In this document: positions 14,801 through 31,430 of the stretch, in pieces
Layout: every line of letters begins with the position of its first letter
How positions within the stretch are numbered: position 1 is the stretch's first letter
Assembly (NCBI GenBank): GCA_003344405.1
Contig: NOWV01000060.1
Coordinates: 124,001 to 188,000, forward strand
Reading direction: 5' to 3'
Length of the DNA stretch: 64,000 nt
Source of the DNA: Trichoplax sp. H2
Taxonomy: Eukaryota; Placozoa; Uniplacotomia; Trichoplacea
The notes under the pieces: generated by a model
Told to the model about the DNA's origin: nothing
The model's database searches: none
What the model saw: the letters and a program-made list of their open reading frames with translations, nothing else
Program-made: the position numbers and the translations under genes

Positions 14801-16935
14801 TATAATTACAGTTTCCTTTCTTCAGTTATTTTTACATAAGTACATTTAATATTTTAAAAATATTGGTGAGCGATTTAAATTAGAATGCTGGATGATAGCA
14901 GTAAGACTGGTATAGATTAGGATTGCTTGTAATAAACTGACATAACTATTCAGTCATGACTATTAGTAAAATTGATTGCCTATGGTATCTATATCTTCGG
15001 AATAACCTTATCTTTGTTACTTGTATCTTCAATTCCGACTAGAATGACGATGGAAAAGCTAGAAGAATCTGAATTATCGATGGGAGCCAAAAATGGACAA
15101 AACCCAAAAGATAAAGCGAAATCAAACCCATGTGTTCCTTCACGAGATCAATCAAAGAAATGGCTAGACTTCAGAAAAGGTAAGATAAATGTAGGGTAAA
15201 TAGTTCAAGTCTTTTGAGATTGATTTCTTAATTGTACTGCTAAATATCTGAGCTGCCTAGAAATAGTCTATATTGTAATAAATATTCTTAACTTATTTTT
15301 TCCATTATTTTGACAGCTTCCAATACTAGTAAATCATTAGATTCTCAAGACAGTAATCATAATAATAAATCAGTGCTCTCATTGGGTAATTTGATAGGGA
15401 AACGAGTTACTGTAGCACCGTTAGATCATGATAATGCTAATGCTCCTTCATCTAGTCAAAGCCATCATCCAGTCTTTCTACGTCGTGAATTGGATGCCTT
15501 TAAATCAAGTAGTTTCGAGCAGCGTAGCGTTCTTAAACGATCACGCCATTCTGATATTAGTTTATCAACTAACAATGACGAAGACGATGATTATCATTAC
15601 GATCAAGGCTATCATCTAAGAAATGATCAAATTCACAGAAGAAATGTACGTCAGTTGCCAACTTCAAGGACGGAAGGTATTTGCGTCTAATCGGAGAGAT
15701 ATAGACTATTCTGATTACTTCTGTCCAATATTGAGCCAACTAATAAAACAACCAGTAAATCTCTTAATAAACATATAATAATACGTTTATATTTGGTAAT
15801 ATAGTTTGTATTTGCATGCATAAGTAGCAATGTTTTGTAGGATATCCTCTTACTGTTGAATAAGTTCCAAAGTGAAGAAATCCTAAATTCTTTTCCGTCA
15901 ACCATTTACTGTAGGGCAAATTGATACATTAATTCAGGAAGTTGGACAGCTATTTTCAACTGATAAGAATGCAGACAATCCTACTTCAAAATCTTTCGAT
16001 GGGACAATGGATGAAGGTAAGTTAATATCAATTAATTTGAATGTTTCTTCAATAGCCAAGTCTAATTCATTGCCTCGAAAATCTACCACAATAAAATGGG
16101 CTGTTATGCAACTTCCAAGATGGTCGTTATTAAAATAGAATTAAAAATTTTCATTGTTGACTTTACTAGGTGTAAGAGATCCAACGGATGATAAAGTTAA
16201 TCGCCAAATTATGAATTCTATTCCCTACCAATATCGACACTCGACAGGTATTTTGCGATTCTAATAATTTACATTCTGGAAAATTTTCTTGATAGCCACT
16301 TCACTATCAACTTCTTGTTAATGACAAATATGAACGTATAATAAATCAGTCGTGCTAGAACTAACGTAAATAATTCGATAGAATACTCAGTACTGCCAGT
16401 AGTCTACAGATATAGCCAGTATATTTTTAGAATAGCAGATAATTTTTAGAGGTGTTAATGATTAAAACTCACAGATTTAAGTTCTTGTAAGTATTAGTCT
16501 AAGTATTAAGGTAAGATGTTTTAGAATATGCTATTCCAAGGTATACAATTTTAGGAATAGTTGTAAAGATGTCAGAGAACTTAAACATCTATATTAGGCT
16601 GTACGGTTCGCTAGGCTGTTGTGTGGATATACTGTACAGTATTCTTAACGATATAATTTTAGGCTAAGTGTTGATATTGTAAAAACTTTCGATTTTTATA
16701 TTAATATAAGTGATTGCTGAACCGTTCCAAAATATATGTGTGCTATAATTCTAAATCATACAATTTTAATCGATTATACCGTATAGACACGTTATAAGGA
16801 TTCAATTTTATTTAATCTAAAGAAAGTAATGGAAAATTTTAGATTCTATCATTTTAAATCATCTTCTTTTGTCCAATAATTGTAGATGCGAATATAACTG
16901 AAGATTTTAGTATTTATGAAGAACGTGAAGTCTAA
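2801..16935 (+). CDS. SIPA1L: SIPA1-like Rap GTPase-activating protein (RapGAP + PDZ)
   Basis: This protein stimulates GTP hydrolysis on Rap GTPases and in animals acts at junctions, synapses and the cortical actin. Exons: 2801-3788, 8408-8553, 9069-9212, 9647-9722, 9823-9921, 10480-10583, 10696-10853, 11455-11561, 11789-11923, 12018-12106, 12201-12278, 12378-12436, 12911-13019, 13535-13672, 14084-14206, 14330-14502, 15043-15179, 15317-15676, 15915-16016, 16170-16247, 16886-16935. Phases close to 1,150 aa. Residues 1-330 are Ser/His-rich and low complexity. The RapGAP fold spans about 330-652; KRHIGNDIV contains the catalytic 'Asn thumb' at N528, followed by FSPRIIRSNFQHVFIVVR. A PDZ domain covers about 765-850 (SPGSHGLHIYPDGII). 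The start ATG is the first after an in-frame stop near 2758. The exon 15/16 join is the weak point: a donor at 14156 is the alternative, and the chosen donor is GTTTAA. The C-terminus is shorter than in vertebrates and I saw no long coiled coil. SIPA1L rather than Rap1GAP is argued by the PDZ placement. Confidence 0.92.
3789..8407 (+). other. Long first coding intron of the RapGAP gene
   Basis: This 4.6-kb intron starts GTAAGA after 3788 and ends TTGTAG before 8408. It is far longer than the other introns of the gene. It contains a C homopolymer near 3965-3976 and scattered short open frames with no similarity I recognise. I see no nested gene. Confidence 0.7.
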
Positions 16936-18039
16936 GAATCGGGTGTACAGCTCAATTCTAAAAATTTATACGCTTGAAGGCAACTGCAACAATTTATTAT
17001 ATTATATGTAAATTTTATCTTGCTCAGCTAAGTTTATAGGTCGTCTAACAACCATTTCATGATAATAAATACGCATACTTGACAATTTTACTTGTAATGT
17101 AATAGCCATAATAACTAACTAGTAAACTCATATAAATGCCGATCATTCATGATTCGTCAGCGATGATTTCACATCACCCCTCATTAATATGATTTGACTT
17201 TCATTTATCGATGCTAACCAAAGGGTCTTCTTGATTTGTAATAACTTTGGTCTTGTTCCGATTATCGAATACAGATACGAGTACCCTTTAATGATACAAC
17301 TTTGAATGGTTGTATGTACAGTAATATTTCTTCTTGATCATATCTGAGTTATTAACTGATTACACTACATATAATGTAATATAGAAAAAATAATTGATTT
17401 TAGTCATAGGAATGCCGTATACAACTCGCTTATTTGCCACTGATGAATATGACCAATATTATTTCAACTTGAACTAGGTTGCCTTGCAGATTATTTTTGA
17501 TTAATAGACGAGCTATGGTACTTATCACTTATTCATACAAAATTTCATTTTTAAATTAAACTATGTTGTGATTAGTCAAATATACCGTCACATATAGTTT
17601 TAGGCTTTACCTAATTTTTTGATATTAGAGTACGATGTTGTAATTGAAATTCTGTTTCTCATTATGACAAAATTGTAGACATTCTATGAATTATATTCTG
17701 TCCAAATGAAATTGTATAGATATTTATTAATTATAGTGTGCCTAATCTGATAGCAATTATGATAATGTTGATAAGATGTTCGATAATATAATTGAATACA
17801 GTATATGAATATATTCAATATTGAGTTATCTGAATTTCAAATTGCATAAAAGTTCAATTTTGTTGAATTCATTTCAATGTCAATTGATCTGAAAATCGAT
17901 TCCATTACTGTTCTCGATACTATTTCCTAGTAGGCTTGTAGTGATATTTTATTTCTTCAGTATTCAGTAAAATAAGAAATTATAATTATACAGTAGACAA
18001 ATAACTATTTATAGAGACAACAATCAATGTCGTCCTTAC

Positions 18040-18622
18040 GACGTGGTAGCATGCCACATTTTCATATGTACAATAATGTACATAGGTATTTGCAACAAAA
18101 TTTTGCTAAATTTGGATAAAAAGCCGAAAATGTGCTTAAAATAAGATTACTCTATCATCTTTACATGTTACTCTTAGTGCATTTATTAAGCTTTCTATGA
18201 TAGTTTTGGTTCGATTACTGAAATTTGCTTAGTTCTTTGTTAATTTACGTATGCATGATTGCCTTGGCAACTAATGGTAACACATGTATCCTCTAATTAG
18301 CTTAAAAGATATCAGATCTAGCGTAATGTACAATTTATATATGAAGCAATTATCTACCGCTATAATTGCGTGCTATAATCATTATTAGCAGATTAGATTG
18401 AAAATTTCTACGAGATTATGGCTCGTAAAATGACCGTGACTGAGAAAGGAACAACACAGTGATTTTAGAATTGAACTTACAGCATTCAGGTTCATAAATA
18501 AATGTTTGCCATGCTCCATTTTCGCAATCGTAGTAATATCCCGTATAATATGAGCAATATTACTGCATATTGCAAAGTCATCGTATCCATCAGTCCAGCC
18601 ATAAACTGGTAGCCTTATCAAT
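18040..18622 (-). CDS. Candidate exons of an unrecognised minus-strand gene
   Basis: Three short exons can be joined on the minus strand with matching phases: 18622-18481, 18292-18249 and 18105-18040. The first encodes a balanced-composition peptide including VYGWTDGYDDFAICSNIAH and TTIAKMEHGKHLF and ends at a strong GTAAGT donor. The second is flanked by TTAG and GTAAAT, and the third by TTTAG and GTAAGG. Further open sequence continues toward 17830, but the next join is ambiguous. I found no start, no stop that I trust, and no family I recognise. It may be a lineage-specific gene, a decayed copy of one, or chance. The Asp/Glu/Gly/Trp content of the first exon is the main reason to list it. 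Confidence 0.25.
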
Positions 18623-20662
18623 CTTTAATCAAACTGTAATCTAATTGGATAGATCTTGCCATATTCGTTAGTCAGTCTTTGCACTTTTCGTACGTAAATC
18701 TAATTAGATTATGGTCAGTCCTCACTGTTGTCCGTAATGAAAAATCTTGACTATGAAAGAATCTTGTACCAGGTTAAATTGATGATTCAACTATTATTAG
18801 GGCTTACTTGGGTATATTTTGAGTTTAGATTTCATTAACAACCATTTCCACATTTATACTTATTACAACTATTGTGCAAAATTTGTGCTACCGTTTACTG
18901 TAAGCTGTATTCACATTTTGGTATAAACATTCTTTAGTTGAGCGGTTCGAGGTGATAGATAATTATTCTAATAATAAAGTGTGAAATTGTCTTATATGTT
19001 TACACCTTTCTATACTCCTTTAGTGTTTCTTTGGTTAAAACTACACCACTTCATTACGTAGGCACTAGGCAATAGATAGATAATATTTACTCTATGCTAT
19101 TGAAAAAGCTTCTGCGACTGGGAAATTATGGTACACCCATTAGGTGATGTACTATATCTTGACGATAAGCTATTCAAAATCAGTTGTTTTACAATATTCA
19201 GTAAATTAGTAACATTCCAATATTGTAATCCAGCCACAAAATAGGTAGTTTGTAAGTCAATGTTATGATTATAATTGAACTTTTAGTTTTTGCTCCTTTA
19301 CATCAAGTTATCCTAGCTCTACCCTTGTAATAGAAGCCTTACCACTTTGAAATACAGTAAAACTGCACCAATTTGTTATAGATTTAAATTTTTTGCTGTA
19401 CTGTGATAGAGTGACATTCAATGGATCGAAACTTAAAAGTGATTCAGAATCAAACTTCTATACTGCTTCTTTACTATTAAATTTTGATGTTGTTACTCGT
19501 ATCTTGTTCGAAATACACTAGTCTATCCTAAATCGACGACTTAATTTTTAATTATACCCAACTATGTTTATCGCTGTTGTTAATTTTAGTTGATTAGCAA
19601 AATTGTAGTTGTTGCCGTTTTACCATATGATATTTCATATTTGAAATAGTCGATTTAAGTTGATGATAGAGTAGAATTATTATGCATAGTTATTGTATGA
19701 AATGACTATTTAGTTTTGGTTACTGTTTGTAAGATGATAGATATTAAGAGTAATTGTCGTGCAGTTGCAATGTCATCATAGGACTTTATTTCATGAATGT
19801 TAGTCTAATTAAGTAGCTGACACGATTTATAAATATTATAACCCTTACCCAAAAGAATATGATGCATTTTGTTTGTTAGCAGCTTTTAATGAGGCTCAAT
19901 GCAATATACTTGATATTATTTTATAGGAAAATCAAATCACGTCGAAGTTTTGGGTAGAAATGCTAAGGACGAGGGCATCGTATCCGCTTTTACAGTTTAG
20001 GTCGGTTTTTGCAGCTTAAAATTTTAATCATTTGAATTTAATAAATTATTCTTTCATAGTCCTGATGGAAATTAGTCAGCTAACTCATCAATAGAGTAAC
20101 TAGTATAGGATAATCTTGTAAAGGTAGAAATCAATAGCTTGATTATTAATTAATTATTCGATTTATGTATGCAAAAATTTTTGATCGTCAAAGATCGTTA
20201 GTTAACTTGAGCATCTCGATGTCGTCTTACGCGAATGAACTTTAAGTAGACGCGTCCATAGATAGTTATCAAAAAATGCTTAAATTTACATCGTGAGACT
20301 ATGGATAAAATAATTAAAATTCTGTCCAATTCAATGAAATCATAAAATTTGATGTACTGAATACTAATAATGCAGAGGTCACTAACGCCATAATAGCGTA
20401 GAAATCAGTCATTCCTAGTATGGCTATATTTATCTTGGATTATACAGTACATTGGATTTTATACTTGTGCTTGTACAGCGACGCCATCGTTTAATGATGA
20501 TTCAATTAGTAAAACCGTAGACTACTGGAAAGAGTTTAACGAAAATCATGTTATTTTGTCTGCTACAACATTATTTATTACCTTGATAAATTGGATCTGA
20601 TAGGTGTGATCTTTAACGTATTATAATCGCACACCACTACGCAATAAAAGGCAAATAAATAG

Positions 20663-20699
20663 AGGCCCTTTCAGCATTATAGTAAAAGGGCCTGCTTTT
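20663..20699 (+). repeat. GC-rich hairpin followed by T run
   Basis: Arms AGGCCCTTT (20663-20671) and AAAGGGCCT (20685-20693) are perfect complements around a 13-nt loop and are followed by G, C and six T. The shape resembles a bacterial intrinsic terminator, but nothing around it is bacterial. In an animal genome it is better treated as an unexplained hairpin, possibly the 3' end of a small polymerase III transcript, since T runs stop that enzyme. No A or B box was identified upstream. Confidence 0.6.
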
Positions 20700-21759
20700 T
20701 TGCCCGTTATTGTTTTATAGAGATGACAAGATCAACAATTTCCCTTCTATGCAGTTATGCGGTTATTAAGAGGTTCTTTGAAACGTGTTACTGTAGTTAT
20801 AGTGAACAGTGACAATAGGCATTGCTTGAATAGTAAGGTTAGGAGCCATCTTCTAGTCTGCAGGAGGTACGACGGTTAGCGTGCAATTCAATCAGCAGAT
20901 TACGAAATATTACTATCAGCTAGCAGTAGGCAAATTAACGACGGCAAATTGGTGTTGTATGTATGACGAAATTAGGTGACCATGTTGCCTTAGGTATTTA
21001 TTAGGTAGTTAACTTGCTGATCATTAATAACCCGTTACCAAACGAGGAATTAATCAATGACGACATATTACTCGTTGAATTGACCAGATCTGTCATCCAT
21101 CTTCTATGAGGTGGCTAGCAAGCAATTAAGCGACCGATTATAATTATCATTATTCCAGATTGCTTTACTCATACAGCGATAATAACTATAATCAGCGATG
21201 ATATACTAATAATTGATAGTATCATGCGTTCATCTCTTCGTATTATGCCACAGTTAGCAGGAGTTCAATTGGTCGATCTTTAGCGGATTCTTCTACTTCT
21301 TATTTACTATTAATATAGACCTCGGATACACTGTATAAAGGTCGACTCTACAAGTATCTACCTGACAACATGCTGTATCAGCCATTATCTTCTATACACG
21401 TACTGTACGTATATCAAAGATAGGCATAATCGCCCGATCACTGCATATGGCATTTAGCAGATTCTTATCTATCTTTAACCGTGGAATAAAGCTTTCACAT
21501 CGTATTTGCAAAAGTATTGAGCTAAACCTATTAAAAATTTCGACTAAAATAGGCTATAAGGCATTGATAGAAATTGGAAATGTTATTATGAAAGCGCTCT
21601 GTTTGACTGATTTTGAAATATGGCATCTTTCCATGTCATAGCTGCCATTGAATTAGAGTCAACAACTACATGCTGTGCGTTTGTATGATTGATTGTATAT
21701 ACGAAAAAGGCAAATCAATCGGACAAATCTAATTGTAATGCACATGATATTATGGTAAC

Positions 21760-22870
21760 TTACGTCATCAACAATTTTATCTTTAGCAATTGATATAACT
21801 ACTGTAAGCATAATTTAATAACGAATAACGACTTACTGTATACTATTCAGTGTCTCGTGAGATATTATTTTACTCTAACGGCCATCGTGTAATATCAAAT
21901 GACTTATCGTTGTGCTACATGACAATGCCGTTTATCACGTTGAATATAGCAAAACTCATCTACTCGTGCAAGATGAAGTTCAAGGAATTTCATCTTTAGC
22001 AATTGACCCTGTCGGCCATAGAGGTAATGAAAGTCTCGAATTGCAAACTCATCTACTCGTGCAAGATGAAGTTCAAGGAATTTCATCTTTAGCAAATGGC
22101 CCTGTCGGCCGTAGAGGTAATGAAAGTTGCGAATTGCAAAACTCATCTACTCGTGTAAGGTGAAATTCAAGGGAATTTCATCTTTAGCAATTGGCCCTGT
22201 CGGCCATAGAGGTAATGAAAGTCTCGAATTGCAAACTCATCTACTCGTACAAGATGAAGTTCAAGGAATTTCATCTTTAGCATTTGACCCTGTCGGCCAT
22301 AGAGGTAATGAAAATCTCTATATCTTGGGCCATTGGAAATATCAGTCGACCTTTTTGTCATACGACTTACGTCTCTGATGACGTTGCATATCATAGTGTA
22401 TACTGTACTTATACTGTCTCTAATTCAATGAATGGGGGATCCTTTATGACTGACAATCATAGGCCATTGAAAGTATCAGATGACTTTTGGTTGAATGACT
22501 TGATGTCGCGTTACTGTCTGATGGTGACGTTGCACAGAGAAATAGCTGTTAAGGTGTCTTCAATGAATTTGATCGTTAGCAAGTGACCCTCACAGGTTAT
22601 GGAGAATATTCAATGACTTTCATAATTGATGTCGCAAGACACAGCGCAACATTCTGTGCGAGGGCCATGTTGCAACAGAGGAACTATTCGTAGATGTATT
22701 AAAGCTATCTTCGATTCAATAAATTCAATCTTGAGCAAGTGACCATCACAGGCGATTGAGATTGAGAAAATCCGATGGCATTTATGCTGAATAAATTTGA
22801 TTTTTAGCAAGTAATTCGTAAATTGGATAAATTCGATATATAGCAAGCAGTATTCATAGGCCACACACCG
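21760..22870. repeat. Decayed tandem-repeat array, 93-94 bp core unit
   Basis: Four well-preserved copies begin at about 21954, 22047, 22141 and 22235 with spacing 93, 94 and 94 bp. Each contains TTTCATCTTTAGCA followed by a CCTGTCGGCC segment. Diverged relatives of the same core (AGCAAGTGACC or similar) occur near 21780, 22570, 22730, 22800 and 22840, so the array is at least 1.1 kb and has aged outward. Because 93 is divisible by three, several open frames run through it on both strands. I treat those as repeat shadows, not genes. On the minus strand the diverged copies still read variants of HLLKIEFIE. Confidence 0.85.
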
Positions 22871-23099
22871 GACACTATAATTACGCCTATTATATTATAA
22901 ACACATTTACAGAAGAAATCAACGAGGAAATTCATGAATATTTCTTTATTTTACAAACTGTTAGACTGTGAATTAATATTATATCGCTTTTTTTTTATCA
23001 TATGGCATGCGTTGCTACTGTATTGAGCTGCAATGATAGTGATGATGACGTTGCATAGAGCTATTGACAATAAAATTAATTAATTAATTTATTAATTCA

Positions 23100-23740
23100 T
23101 CAAAAAAATACTACTGTACTGTATTATGACGCTATTGGATGACTTTGTCGTATGATGACTGTTGCGCAATAATACAATGTACAGTACGTACGATGACGTG
23201 GTGACAGCTATCTGGCAACGACGTCCAGTATTGTAACTGCTACGCGTACTTCCCAAAGTACAGTATACAAATCAGGGACTACTAAGCAACGAGAGAGAGA
23301 AAAACAATAATCTACATGCAAGCCTATTACTGTAATGATATTGCATAATCACATTGGAATTCCATAGTAGACATATTATAAGTTTTGCATGCTTCAAATC
23401 AACTATCCGCCACTGAAACCTTCTTTATCCGGTTTTTTAGTTTGATACTTGCTCGACACGATTTGCATTTACTCTGCTTACACTGTAGACACAGCACAGT
23501 ACGTTCAGTTATATTAGTTGCATAGAAACTTTTCATAAGTTTCTGCCAGTACTACAGTATACTGTACTGTACACTTAGCGAACTCTAACTGAAGTTCACT
23601 TGAAGTCCACAACACTTCACGTTCAAATCCAACTTCACACGTTCCCAATAGGTCACCGTATGCAGAACTGGATTCATACTGGCTACCGTACCAGTACTGT
23701 ACAGTACAGTCAATGTTCTGCTTTTTTTAGGGTACTTTTT
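23100..23740. repeat. Cluster of TACTGTAC-type palindromes
   Basis: TACTGTAC, GTACAGTA and related self-complementary words recur, for example at about 23110, 23180, 23555-23575 and 23690-23710. The cluster ends roughly 100 bp before the MTHFD1 start codon. Comparable clusters precede EHD and Numb. Their function is unknown. Confidence 0.75.
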
Positions 23741-23842
23741 CGCGGCAGATCCACTGTAGGACGTAGAAGCCCAAGTGCTGCAGCTATTGTTTGGCGTGCG
23801 CGCGCATATCGTCAACATTTACTCCTGCAGGTTGCTACCAAT

Positions 23843-31430
<7,588 letters not shown>

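Larger units (their letters stand above)
16936..23842. other. Gene-poor spacer between RapGAP and MTHFD1
   Basis: No conserved gene is recognisable in these 6.9 kb. It holds a possible minus-strand gene fragment (18040-18622), short open frames near 19.4-20.0 kb that look vaguely coding but carry stops, a hairpin with a T run (20663-20699), a decayed tandem-repeat array (about 21760-22870) and a cluster of TACTGTAC palindromes (about 23100-23740). The repeat content fits fast-evolving intergenic DNA. Confidence 0.5.

Noticed and set aside
20663-20699. Bacterial intrinsic terminator, i.e. contamination or horizontal transfer
   Set aside because: No bacterial-type gene, ribosome binding site or composition shift is nearby; the flanking DNA matches the rest of the window.
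21904-22394. Open frames of 75-83 codons on both strands
   Set aside because: They exist only because the 93-94-bp tandem unit is nearly a multiple of three and lacks stops in several frames; both strands are open at once.
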